64,000 bases of DNA from Monomorium pharaonis (taxonomy: Eukaryota; Arthropoda; Insecta; Hymenoptera; Formicidae). Positions 1-12,868 of this stretch are shown in pieces (position 1 is the stretch's first letter; each line of letters starts with the position of its first letter). The notes beneath the pieces are model-generated. The model made no database searches. It was not told the DNA's origin and saw nothing but the letters and a program-made list of their open reading frames with translations. The position numbers and the translations under genes were made by a program. The stretch lies in assembly GCF_013373865.1 (NCBI RefSeq), contig NC_050469.1, positions 23,672,046 through 23,736,045 of the forward strand, given 5' to 3'.

Positions 1-3000
1 GAATAACTTCTAATAGAATAATAATGTTTTTCCAATATTAAATTAGAATAAGCAAACATGCATAAACACTACATGAACAGTACCTAGAGAGATTGAGTCG
101 CGATGGAAAATTCAATCGGCGCAGCGTCGCGACGCAAGCATAAAACAATAATATTTATTTATTGATTGAATACATGCCATAATTAAAAATCGATAAGTAT
201 TTAAACAGTAGAGTAATAAGTAAATTATTCATTGCTCCAAAATGGAATATCAATACAAAATTACGATGCGCCGAGATATTTTCGACAACAACATAAATAG
301 AAATTAATATGCAGTAATACGAATAGTTTTATCTATTGTAACTGCATTTCACTTTCCACTAACATCTTAAATAAACATTATACCCAAATCCTAGGCAAGA
401 ATGCAAAATTAAAACTTTTATTGCAAAAAGAGAAAAAAAGATATAAATAAAATATAACAAAATTAATGACGACAAAAACTAATTAAATAATTCATAATTT
501 ATTTTGTAAATTATTTTCTTGAAATATAACAGTTTACAATATCAAAAACATATATTAATAAATTAACAAAAATATAACTATATTTTTGATATTTTCTATC
601 AAACAGTGATTGCAAGTAAATTTGAAAGAAAATGTGTCTCTTCGAGATTAATTTATTTCCTAGCAAGACGAAAAAAATAGTTATTTGCTGAAAAAGTTGT
701 GAAGACAGATCTCACTCGTTAATCATAATCACGAACTCCGTATCTTTCTCTGCGCCAGTCAACTTGGTCAAAACATTTTATTAATACCCGTGTGCACCGT
801 ACCGCAACAACGTCTATCATACACGTCGCAAAGTTGCGAAAAGTTTAGTGAGAAAAAAAGCAGAAAAAATAAAATAAATTTTCATAAAAAATAGACTGTC
901 CAAGTAAAACAAAATTTTGAGTTTCTATAAGAAGTCCGATTATCCAATATTTTCATATGAACACAACATCATAACTTTTATATATTAAGAACAAAAATTA
1001 ATAAAAAACAAAAATTCTGTAAATAGTATAAACTTATATTCTACATATAATCACATTATTTAATTGCAAATTATTTTATAAAGTAATAAAAAATAATATA
1101 CAATGTCAGGGTATCAGAAATATCCTACGTAAATCATGTAAGATTAATTAAAATAATTTTAAGAAAGAAAAAGTTTAAATTATTTTAAATTAATTTAATT
1201 AGCTCACAAACATAGAGAAACATAATAGTTTATAAATTATTTTTTCTAATGTTGATTAAGATATTACTTTATATTTGGATTAATTTATTATTTTATACAT
1301 AATTAAAAACATTATTTTATAAAAAATGCTTATTATATATATATATTTATATAAATGTAATTTTGTTTTATCCAGTTTGTTATAGTAAAATAAGTCATAC
1401 ATATAATAAATCATATATCATAAAATAAATGTTCCAATGTTTTATCTTGCAGTCTCCAATCTACCTTTCTTACGAATCCATTTTCATGTTTTGTTTCAAC
1501 AGAACGCGTTTACAGTTATTTAGCTTTCGTGGACTATAAATGTATACGAGCGGAAAACGCGTGTAGGCATTCGTTTTCTCGTATTTGCTTTCAGCGTCCT
1601 CGCGTTTACGATCAGCGGAAAGGTTTCCGCGGCAAAAAAAACCGATTGCTCCCGTGAGAAAATACTCGTGGGATTTTATCGATGGATCCATTTGCTAATA
1701 ATTCCATGAAATATTGACCACGATTACATTTCGTTAAATGTTTACCAAATACTCGATTAATGTTTCCTAGGATCGTGTAAACAGATAGTTAGACACCCAC
1801 AATTGATAAATCCTACAAACAGGAAACACGTTTATCGCCAGCTCAGAGAAATCGCTTCTCTCTTTCAATCTAACTCCGCCTACTCGAAACTGTATTATCC
1901 ATTCAGGATGGTCAATAACATTTTTTCCGCGAATGTTTGGCTATTTAGACGAGTCTAAAAATAGCTAGTCTTTGGAGAGAGAGAGAGAGAAACTCGAAAT
2001 AAAATGATAGATTTATATACTATATTTATATATAATGTATTAAGCGTTTCAAATCTCTCAATTATAATGTAACCAAGAGTACTTCAACAATTTATTTTTA
2101 AAAATCTTATTAAATACCTTTTTTAAAGTTTCTTATTTAATAATATATATAAAATACAATTTTTTCAACTAGTTCTATTATAACAATAATTTTATATGTT
2201 TCTACAACAATGTGTTATTGTTTTTGCAACAAATCTCGTTTTTAGTATATACTATATATTCTTGTAACAATATTTCTTTTATGACGGCATTTAATTCTGT
2301 ATATTATTTCGAAACCATTACATTATAAGTAAAGTTATATTAGCATATTAAAAAATAATGTAAAATATTTTTTATTGTAGTTTATCACTTCTAAAAGTCA
2401 TTTTATTATTACTTGGAAAAGAAGCAATTCTAAAATTAATATATTCCTAAAAATGTAGTGTAAGAGTATTATAATAAACTCCACTTCAAAGTTTACATAA
2501 AAATTCAAAGCATTTTACCTTTGCCTACATCACTCGTTTTATAGTTGAAGTAAAATATCATGCAAGTGACGTAAAATACACAGTTGCCAAAGACATTTGC
2601 TGTATTTGACTGCATGATAGCAGCGGGGCAGCCTAGATGCACTTACACAATCAACTGTAACTGCATGCGTCAATTGCATACTATGCGTAAGTATAGAAAC
2701 TGTCTAGACCGCAATATATTTTATACATTACTATTAATTTTCTAAAAAGACAGTATATGATGAGTTTTACCATAAATAAAATAATTCAAACTATATATTT
2801 TTTCTTTAATTACAAACTTTCTAAAGAAATATAAAGTCAACTTCTTCTAATAAAAATTCTTAATAATATTATTTTCTATATTTTCACAGCTTTCAGCATT
2901 AATTATCAAATTATTAAATTATTAAATATTTAATAACAATATATTAAAATTTTATTTTAATTTAATACTTTATAATCTAAATATAATATTTATAATATTT

Positions 3001-4012
3001 ACATTGGTTACATTATAAATATAAGGAATTTTTTTAAAACTTAATTTCATAACTTTTTTAAATTATTTTTAAAATTAATTTAAAAAAATACGTTTTAAAA
3101 TACAATTAAACTATAAAGATTAAATATATAAACAATGATAATTATAAACATTCTGTAGTAAATTTGTGTGATAGCGTACAAAATGTATATAAATTTTGAT
3201 TTTTAACAAATTCTTTATATCATTGTATTATTTAATGTCTATACAATATATTTATCACATTAAAGTTAAATTTAAATTTATTTATTATTTATAACAATTT
3301 TTCTAAAACTCGTGCATTTTTATTGAAATTTATAGATTTGTTTTTATTATATATTTTTCTTAATGTAAAAATATATTATATAATTAATAAATTTTTTTAT
3401 TAATTATTAAAGTGCGTAATTTGTAAATAAGATACGTATATTTATTTATCAAAAAATGTTAAATTTTGTATATATTATTACAAAAATTATTTGGGATCTG
3501 GAATGCGCGCGAGTAATTACGTTATAAAAATCCACGCAAATACTTATGGTTTAATAATAATTAATGTGCTCAATATACACAAAATGCTAAAAATAAAAAA
3601 TCCTATTTAAAAAATACATTTTTTAAGTATTATTTAAAAGTTTAAATATTATTTAAATTTTTTTTTATTAAAAAGCTATTTTCTGATTTTTGCATTTCAA
3701 AACAATTTCAACAATTTAACGTACGAAATGTACGAAGCAGCAAACTCATTTTTCCATTATAAAGGAATGTAAATTAATTTATCTTCATCATGTCGTGAAT
3801 TTCAACAATATAAGCTCAATGCTGGAATTTGTTTTACAATTATATACTTTTCGTTTTGTTTCGAATGGATATCAAATATAGAAAGGAGTAATCAACGAAC
3901 TATTCGTGATAAGTAGGTCGGTATCACAATATGTTTCTTTTTGAAGAATTACTTTTAGCTTAATGACAAAATCTTTAAAACGCTCTAAGTGGTACATGGA
4001 TTATTTACAAAG
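1..4012. other. AT-rich non-coding spacer
   Basis: No ORF here resembles a known protein. A 73-codon minus-strand frame at 1470-1691 lies in a slightly GC-richer patch (1490-1690) but shows no motif I recognise. A 12-bp palindrome GCGTCGCGACGC sits at 124-135. From about 2700 to 3720 the sequence is almost pure A/T with short homopolymer runs. Confidence 0.7.
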
Positions 4013-4025
4013 AAGAGAGAGAGGA

Positions 4026-4080
<55 letters not shown>
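4013..4080. repeat. (GA)n microsatellite
   Basis: Imperfect GA repeats lead into an uninterrupted GA run from about 4034 to 4077. It is flanked by AT-rich DNA and shows no sign of being part of a larger element. Confidence 0.97.
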
Positions 4081-4081
<1 letters not shown>

Positions 4082-4810
4082 TGCTTAAGAGTTCTAAATT
4101 GAGATATAAACATGAATGCGGAGAGAATGTGAATAAAATTAGGTCAGAAAATCGCTACATAAAATATCTTTGTCAAAGAAAATTGAAACTTTATACTCGC
4201 TGTCAAACAATGTCAAACGGTGCACTAAACTAACGATAACTTAAAAAAGGTACCACGTCTATTGTAACTTAGACGGTAATAACGGTTGCGCCCAATTTAT
4301 CATTTTAAAGTTTTATACCTTGTTGCACCGTGACAGTCTTTTAATAATTTTATAAGCATAGCCATGAAGCTCGATAGATTAAAAAAAGATTAATTAAAGT
4401 TCATTCATTTTTATGCCACGCTGTACAAAAAACAGTTTTTTAATGAAATTAAAAAATTATTACTCAAATACCACATTTTTATTTGATTGAAGTTATCTCT
4501 ATATTTACTTATAGCATTAAAAAAATAAGACGTTACGTATGAAAGGTACTATTCAAAAATTAAATGCATGAAATAAATAGAAAATTGATCCCTGCGATAA
4601 AGTCTACAAAGATAATGACAAATTAGGTGTTACGTTACGCAATGATACTCTTGCATGACTAATAGAACATGGATCGCTACACGCGTGTCAATTCATCCCC
4701 TACGATCGATGATATCTATCGACCTCGAGTTGCTCATTATCGTCTCGTGAGTATCGATGCAATAACACGAGCGCACAAAGGAAACTATAATTGACGCTTG
4801 ACTTACACTA

Positions 4811-4852
4811 AAATAAGGATAATACATACTAATTAAATGGACCCGCATAAAC
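4811..4852 (+). repeat. Direct repeat copy 1 with TAATTAA core
   Basis: This 42-bp stretch (starting AAATAAGGATAATACAT) recurs in the same orientation at 5186-5227 with a handful of mismatches. Both copies keep the homeodomain-type core CTAATTAAATGGA and the word CGCATAA. The copies are about 375 bp apart with no matching sequence between them, so this is a local duplication and not a tandem array. Confidence 0.8.
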
Positions 4853-5185
4853 ACTCTTTGTTGTGTTCAAATATTGTGTTAATGCTACATAAATTTTATG
4901 CAAGCTTCAAATGTACATATGTTACATCGTTAAAGTAATGTGTAAAAATACTTTTTATTTACTTTCCTTTCACATAATAAATTAACATTTACATAATAAT
5001 ATTTTGTTATCAGAATCGTTACTTCTCTGCTAAGACTAGTTAGCCACCAACATCTTGAACAAAAATCTAACGAATAAAAACATTAATCTAAAATATAGCT
5101 TTTAATGTAGCCACTCAATGTAGCGAATAAAACACACATACGTAACATACGTATATGTATAACGTAGCACTCGGTATGGCCTTAG

Positions 5186-5227
5186 AAATAAGGATAAAAC
5201 ATCCTAATTAAATGGACTCGCATAAGC
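5186..5227 (+). repeat. Direct repeat copy 2 with TAATTAA core
   Basis: Second copy of the motif at 4811-4852 (here AAATAAGGATAAAACATCC at its start). The CTAATTAAATGGA core is conserved exactly. Confidence 0.8.
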
Positions 5228-5599
5228 AAACTTTCGTAAATGTTGCATTTATAGCGGTTACTGTAATGGATATAAACTATTGCAAACAAGTAATTTATAT
5301 AACAAATAAATTTATGTTTTATGTTTTGTCCGAAAATTTTCACAACTTTCATTCGTATAAATTAAATTGTTTTTTACAAAAAAATGCAACACAAAATCAA
5401 CATAATAGGTATAACGTTACGTGCAAAACAGATAATTTTAGTTATAATCTACGTATTTTAAAGAACAATTAAAATTAACAACCGTAGAATTTAACAAACA
5501 CGTTTCGAGATTGTGAAATAAATACTGCTCTATCCTCTGATAAAGTGCGCGCGTCGCGTTTCCAGGATATATTGTATACAGATATATACAATATACACA

Positions 5600-5632
5600 T
5601 ACCCCCCTCCCCCCCCCCACACACACACACAC
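5600..5632. repeat. Poly-C run followed by (CA)n
   Basis: C-rich tract (CCCCCCTCCCCCCCCCC) running directly into a short (AC)n array. Confidence 0.9.
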
Positions 5633-5853
5633 GTAAGTACATATGTTTCTTCTTGAAAAGCGTGCTAGAATGTAAACTAAGCTTTCGTGACCGCAAGAGC
5701 TCAAATACTCGCAATAATTGTTTCCGTATCGTGACGATTCCCAGGATTTTGTACTGCAATGTCCATCGCAATAACAATCATGGTTCGTTCTCATACAGTA
5801 AATAGAACACATTGATCCAAAACTAATGTAAAACAAACATACGCCATTCTTCT

Positions 5854-5856
5854 AAT

Positions 5857-5888
<32 letters not shown>

Positions 5889-5889
5889 A
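5854..5889. repeat. (TA)n microsatellite
   Basis: Nearly pure alternating TA run with one TACATA interruption. Confidence 0.9.
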
Positions 5890-6270
5890 TGGTAAAATAA
5901 CATATTTTACTCACATCGGAATGTATATATAAAAAAGCCTTTTATGTTGTTCAACAAACTTCTAAAAATCAAAATATGTAGTTTTTTTACATCTTTAACG
6001 TATCGGTAACATTTACATTAATTTGTAAATTTTTCTGATATTAAACATTTTCAAAATTTCTGTGCATAGAAAAACAATATCAAAAAAGTTACAATAAATA
6101 TGTATTACTTTTATTATTGACACAATATGTTAACAATGTAAATTTATAAAATAAAAAAAAATATACGAGAGAATATTGGTTAATATGCAAAATTCAACTT
6201 TTCATGCTTGAAGAAATAAAAACGACCCAGTTAATAATAATATTATTCAAATTTTTAGTATTAATTATAT

Positions 6271-6275
6271 TCCCT

Positions 6276-6315
<40 letters not shown>
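6271..6315. repeat. Poly-C plus (TC)n microsatellite
   Basis: CCCTCCCCCCCCC followed by a clean (TC)n run. The C-run/(TC)n arrangement resembles the one at 30091-30128, but the downstream repeat found there is absent here. Confidence 0.95.
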
Positions 6316-6318
<3 letters not shown>

Positions 6319-7509
6319 AGTCATGATACCCTCCTACGATCTCACAGCTAATATTACAAATAAATAGATAGCCATTAATCGTAATTCGAGAAACCATCCT
6401 TATTATAGGGCATCTAATCAATAAAGCCTGTAATATTATGCCTCTAATACACAGAGTGATCTCCAATTTGTATTCGAGTGAAATGTCAAGCAATTGTTTG
6501 GAAATCAAGATATGGTAGAACCATTACGTTCCCTATCTACGAAAGGGAATGGCAATCAAATGCCTTCGACCTGACATTTCGGTCCTATTAGATCAGCCAA
6601 AGAGAGTAACGATGCGGATATCAAATTTCTACGCTACTATAAAAAAAACGAGTAACGACGAAACACGAGAGAAAAGAAGCCAATATGTCGAGTTTACGAG
6701 CGGCCAAACAAATTTTTAATGTAACGTACATTGTAACGCATATAGCTATTGAACATGACTGCCAATTACGTTGTTTTCTTTACATCCATTTTTTAATTTT
6801 CGCATGAGAGATTTTATTTTTTTTCTACAATAATTTTTTTTACACTATCCCTGTTATAATTCAATATCAAGGAAGTAAGAAAACAACAAATGTGAAATAA
6901 AAGAACTCAATTTTTAAAATAGCAGGATGAAATATTTAAAATAAATACAATACTAATAATAGTTTACTTCTATATTGAAGCAAGACATTATCCAGAGTAA
7001 AACAAATTTTTGCTACAATTTCATATAAATTAAATTTTAATAAATTTATCATTATAAAACATCATTATTATCATTAGTAAATATTTATCATTGTTAACAC
7101 ACTGTTAAAATTTGACGTATATCTTTATTAATCAAACTTTAACATATCTTGCGAATCCAGAAAAAAAGAAATAAAAAGAGAAGAAAAAAATCGAAAAATA
7201 GGAAAAAACTAAAGCAGATTAGATTACCCCAAGATACCTCAATAGATACCTTTCCCTCAACCAAAGTGTCCCCACGATACCTCGTATCAGTCCTTCTGAT
7301 ATATCGTACTTCTACATTGACTGATTGATAGTTCACCCTTGACGCACCCTTGGTAAAATAAATAAACATTTCTACGACATAAATTTTTATAAAGTTTTAA
7401 ATAATCGTCTATATTACAGCATTATCGTTATTATCTTTACGTATATTATGTTATCTTTCCAAAATTTAGCAAATTGTATTACAGTGCAGAGCTTGTATAC
7501 TAATAAAAA
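6316..7509. other. Non-coding spacer
   Basis: Open frames at 6317-6508 and 7139-7369 on the minus strand are short and of biased composition. I see no domain and no paired splice sites. A mildly GC-richer stretch occurs at 6530-6720. Confidence 0.65.
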
Positions 7510-7753
7510 AAGTGTTGTATTTGTGACTACAATTGCATAATAAAATAATTATTGTCAAAAATATTATTTTTATAGTAATTAATACTATAATAATAAACAT
7601 ATGCTATATTTTAAAGCTGTATAATTTATAGTACAATTTTTTCATACTAACAATAGATATATGGATATTATTATTAATATTATAGTTACTATAAAAATAA
7701 TATGCCTAATTATAATCGTCTATGTAAAGTTATAGCCACAAATATCACATATT
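7510..7753. mobile_element. Imperfect palindromic MITE
   Basis: The two halves are imperfect reverse complements around a centre near 7633. The outer arm AGTGTTGTATTTGTGACTAC pairs with the sequence ending at 7752 (reverse strand ATATGTGATATTTGTGGCTA). An inner arm ATATTATTTTTATAGTAA at about 7562-7579 pairs with TTACTATAAAAATAATAT near 7685-7702. There is no coding capacity. The extent and pairing fit a decayed foldback-type MITE. I could not fix a target-site duplication. Confidence 0.65.
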
Positions 7754-9574
7754 TTTCTATCAATATACAAGTAGACTTCATTAAATAATATACTTGTTTC
7801 GGATTTTTAATAAAATCGCTGAAAATCTATTTTCGATATATTTTGTTATAGTTTCCATTGTGCAGATTAAATAAGATTTATTACCTATTAATAAATCAAG
7901 CAATAATTAATTTAAAAAATTATGGCATTCTTTTAGTCAGCATTAATTTTTATATTAAAAAACGTTCAATCAATCCGCAATTAATAAACTATTCCAATAC
8001 ATAATTTTGCTAATTATTTGGTTTGTATTTCTCATTATTCGTATCAACTTACTATTCCTTTAAATAATAGAAAATTCTGAAAGTTTTTGATATTTCAACT
8101 TGTTTCATTTTCTAATCCTTATTTTTTCGTCGCAACTCATCCAGCGTAACACATATTAAATACAATTTTACATTCTAATGTTATATCAAAGGGTTTACTG
8201 ACTTCTCTTAAAATGGATTAGATTTACTTATTTTATCGGGCTCTAGATACTTGCGCGCGAGTTCAATTGACATTTACCGGCACTATTATCCTCTCGTTCG
8301 CAATTCACGACGATGTTGATGCAATTCACCATTATCCACGTTTCTGACGTCGTTTCCTCGAGACTAATTGTATCGAAGTCGATACACGAGCGATACAATT
8401 AAACGAACGACTTTTCTCGATAGCGCTATCGGTTTACACCTTTCTCTGTAATACGCATGATCGATAGATATAGCAATTAAAGAGGTAACTCAAATTAACC
8501 GCTGTGGACGAGAATCGTAATTACAGACACTCCTATCAAAGCCCGAAGATCTGTCGCAGGTTGAAATAAAAGACGCGATATAAATGGAACAGAATAGTCT
8601 CTGATTAACAACATCGTGCTAGAAAGTCATTAGCGGTTCTGGTAACATCGTTAGTCTTTTTGTATGATTTGAGAATTGGTCGATTAAGTCGTGTTGAACT
8701 TTAAAAAACGCATATGTTTATCATGCCAAAAATGCACTGCACATCCAAAAAGAACATTAAAAAAAATACTATAATAATAACAAGTACTAAACAAGGTTTA
8801 TGCAAAAAGATCCCAAATTTTAACTCTATAATTTTTGGGGACTTATTTACAACTTATTTAGTCTAATCTTCTTTGAAGTACTTACTTCCTCAATTGATAT
8901 ACCTCTCTCAAAGTTGTTCTAACATTTTGAAGCAGCGCGATTTTTTAATCATAAGTCCGTCTGCAAATGTTTCTTGTAGTCTTCAATTTTTTAATTTTGG
9001 AAACAGTAAATCGATAGTATTACCTCAAAGTTTTGAAATGTTCGCGAGAAACAAGCCAGAATTGTAAAAACTTGTGGTTCCTCCCCTATATCACGACTCC
9101 ACCAACGAGTCTCTCAACACAATTTGTCTAATCCAGATGACAAAAATATTTCTACTTATTTGTCGGTTGTATGCACACATTCATTACGTTTTAGTTTTAT
9201 AATTATTTATGTCATACAATATACTTTGCGTTCAAAAATTCTTTTTTCTGCAACAATATAAACTTATATCTGTTATTAAACTATAATGACTCAAATTTTT
9301 TCGAATCTTCTTTAAATATTTAATACATTATTATAACAATTGATATATATCTTTAAACAATTATAACTTTTCAATACATAAAGCATTTTTTGGATATAAT
9401 TTTATAAACATTTTTTTCATCTACTTGACCTCATACATTGTACAACTTGAACTCCAATTTTTTCAAATATCCTAAATGTTATATATAATAAATGTTATGT
9501 ATTATTTTATAAATTTTTTTATATAAACATAAACGTTTTCCACAATTATATAAACATATGTACATTTACATATA
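7754..9574. other. Non-coding spacer including a GC-richer island
   Basis: AT-rich apart from about 8240-8640, which is richer in G+C and CpG and holds the palindromes listed separately. The 64-codon plus frame at 8873-9067 has no recognisable feature. Confidence 0.65.
8365..8401. promoter_or_regulatory. Nested CGATAC palindrome cluster
   Basis: TAATTGTATCG (8365-8375) and CGATACAATTA (8391-8401) are perfect 11-bp reverse complements with a 15-bp gap. A third CGATAC lies inside the gap, so GTATCG and CGATAC also pair across 4 bp. A separate 14-bp palindrome CGATAGCGCTATCG follows at 8418-8431. Clustered dyads in a GC-richer island could be a factor-binding element. That role is inference. 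Confidence 0.35.
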
Positions 9575-9988
9575 CAGGGTGTCCCAAAACACGTGGCTCA
9601 ACGCTCGTAAAAAGGTAAAAGAGATCGAGATAAACATAAAAATTAAATATTATCTTGGGTTAGGTCCACCAATAATCAAGATATTAACGTATGGAATCTA
9701 CAAATAATCTAATTGATTTCTATCATAATTGTGAACAGTAAATTAATAAAAGCTTATCGTACATTCACGATAGATTGTTTCTTTCGTGTTATGGTTCGAA
9801 TGGATTAAACTCTTCCCTTGGCGTGCTCTCATTTGCATAATTTACAAAATTAATACCTTGATTATTAGTAGATCTAACCCAAGACCTAACCAAAGACCTA
9901 ACCCAAGACAATATTAGACTTTTATGTTCATCTCGATTCTCCTTCTACCTTTTTACGAGCGTTGACCCACATGTTTTGGGACACCCTG
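9575..9988 (+). mobile_element. Non-autonomous DNA transposon (MITE), CAGGGTGTCCC family, copy 1
   Basis: The ends are CAGGGTGTCCCAAAACA and TGTTTTGGGACACCCTG, flanked on both sides by TA-containing sequence (a Tc1/mariner-type TA target is inferred). Inside the TIRs the arms stay complementary (CAACGCTCGTAAAAAGGTA against TACCTTTTTACGAGCGTTG). The 414-bp body has no transposase frame. At 9874-9909 it holds three consecutive 12-bp units of the type CTAACCCAAGAC. Copy 2 at 20658-21055 is the same element in the opposite orientation. Confidence 0.9.
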
Positions 9989-12868
9989 TGTACACATATT
10001 CTACACATATTTAAAATCTACAGCTTAAATAACAATTAATATATATGTATGCTGATATAATCTTAAAACTAAATAACAATGCAAAATATTGGTATGCAAC
10101 CAAGTGAAATACTTTTATCCCATCAGATTATTGATATGCGATAGATTTAAATACGAAATAAAACAAGGTTTCAATCATTTCTACATAAGCTTTTGTAAAT
10201 GTAAAGATAAGAATTAATGATTTATTACAAAATAATAAAGTTTATTTTTTTTTAAACGAGAAATTTTAAAATTTATTTATAAATATTTGCTTATAAATAT
10301 GAATTCACACATAAATTTTTATATTTTCTTATTATCCCCTAAATCTCTTTGTTTTTGTGTAAAAATGTTTTAAATACAAAAAATCAAAATAAAACTGCGT
10401 TATTCAGGTATTATAATAATAAACACAACTATTTTTAATATAATTATTAACAATTTTCTTTAGATAAAAATATGTATTTTTTACAAAATTATTCAAATTT
10501 GTATTTTAAAATACAAATAAGTAATTATAAATGTGAGAAATAATGCATAATATTTGAATATAACCAGTAATAAATAAAAATATTTTTGTCCAGCTGTGCA
10601 GAGGAAATAAAAAAGTGACTGTATCATTGATTCGTGATTTCCGCATAAAAACAAAATATGCTTACCTTTCTTGACCCTTTTCAGACTTTTTCTTTCCGAA
10701 ATTAAATCTACGTTAAAAAAGTAAATATATTTACTATATATTTACTATTATATATTCACCACAATTAAAACTCAAGAAAAATTCAACTTACACACAATTT
10801 CAAAAAATAAATGCCAAAACTGTTTTCAGAAATAAAAACAACGTTGGAAGAGTATAAAACAAAAAGAAAATTGTAATTAATTCTAAAGTTATTTAACTTA
10901 TGTTTAAAAAATAATGTTATAAATAATTAATTTTAAAATACGCAATCTTCCTTTTTCTCTCATTAATATTTTTAACTTCATTTTTCTTTCTTGCAAATAA
11001 AAAATGCACCAAAAAAAAGAGAAAAAGAGAGAGGAAGAACAAAAAAGATCGAATCAATAAAATATCTCAAAAATAAAACATTAGAATTATTTTTTTACAT
11101 AATATGATTTCTCTCTAATTATTTTACGTATAAAAGTATTAAAGTACATTTATCGAAAAATAGATTTACGAGATATTTTATACTTTATATCGAGAATATA
11201 TAAAGTATACCAGAATAAAGTACAAAATATCTCATAAAATATAGATCTTTTGATAATTGTACCTTAATGTGCTATGCAGAATAAAATAGCGAAATTATAT
11301 TATTTAAAAAGGCATATAATTAAAAAGCATATAATTTTATTTTTTAGAATGGCAAACTTTTATAACTTTAAAAAACTAATATTTATCAAAAATTAATTTT
11401 ACCATTATTTATCTTTTTTTGGACCATACAAATTTTCTATAAAACATTGTATAAAACATTTTTTAATATCATATTTTTGACATATTTTATTATATCTTTT
11501 CTTCTGTATATATATATATATATATATAGTATAATATTAAGTATCATAATAACAATAAGAAAAAGTAAACGCAACATTCAATGATAAAAAATATTGATTA
11601 TTACGTAAGATGTCTGACAACACGCAAAATTGGTTCAAACACTTTATCCTCCCCTCAAGAGCGAAACGATCCTTAAACGCGTGAGTTGAATTTTGATTCT
11701 TAAACCTTAATAGAATGTAAAGAGAATCTCCACATTCTAAAAGAATATTAAGCTGACGCATCAATAGAAAATGTTAATATACGATTGACAATTTTTCATT
11801 GACATCCTAAGTTTAATTTCAAAAAATTTTCTAAATAAACTTGAAATTTACGTCATTTACGTTATTTATCATTATAAAATTTACAATTATGTTATAACGT
11901 CACTTTCTTTAAATTGTAATATAAAAGAATATATCTCATTTCTTTTCTAATGATCTCGAGACATTCTTAGCATTGTTGAGAAAAAATAAAAGTGAATACA
12001 TATATAGGGCGTGCGAGCGGAAATAATAAGAAACAAAAGCTATTTCCGTATAAAGCAAAGTTTCAAAGCGTATGAAAGCTGCAAAGTGAGTAAGAATATG
12101 TCTAAAGAACACTCAAGAATTTTTCCCACGACTTTACGTTGACTATTTAACATTTAGGACGACGATACATCTTCTCATTGTTGGTCTTATGCAAAACGCT
12201 TCTAGGTGTTTGCCAACATGTTAACATAAGTACATAATCGGTTTAGTATATATATCATTAAATCAGTAGAACTGGTTTGCCCAACAATCAATAAATAAAT
12301 ATTTAATCCCCTTGAAACACGAGTCAAGTTCAAAAATGCAGCCAAACAATAATCAATCTCAATAAATTAGTATATAAGAAATTATTATAAATCTGTTAAT
12401 TATGAACTTCATAAACAGCATAGATATTATACTGAATAATATAATAATTTAAAAGAGAACGCATAAGAATATATTATTACTAATTTATTACTATTTTACT
12501 AATACAATATAATTAATAAAAAAAAATATATGTTATAATTAGCGATTTTATCACAATTGTTAAAAAACGATAAAAGTTGTAATCAAAAGTTCAAAAAAAT
12601 TGAAAAATTTACCATGTTTTATAATTGAGATTGATTTAACTGTAACTATTATTTGTTTAAGTATAAATATCATTCAAACAATTATTTAAACATTTAATAA
12701 AATCCTGTTTAATTAAATGTAGATGTATGTACGTATCCTATATATATACATGCTCATGTGTATCCGTGCATAGAAATACTAAACACAAATCGCAGCAAGA
12801 GAAGCCCTGCATTCTTTACGAAATCTATATTCAAAACCTATTTTAATATTGCTTTTATGTTCCTTTAA
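9989..12868. other. AT-rich non-coding spacer
   Basis: No gene recognised. It contains a (TA)n run at 11507-11528 and a 75-codon minus frame at 11537-11764 with no recognisable domain. Short A-rich and T-rich tracts dominate. Confidence 0.7.

Larger units (their letters stand above)
4081..6270. other. AT-rich non-coding spacer with a small CG-richer patch
   Basis: No gene seen. At 4640-4800 there is a CG-richer patch with repeated ATCGAT and CTCGAG words. The 86-codon plus frame at 5212-5472 and the overlapping minus frames at 5438-5836 are low complexity and cross the C/CA repeat, so I do not call them genes. Confidence 0.65.
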
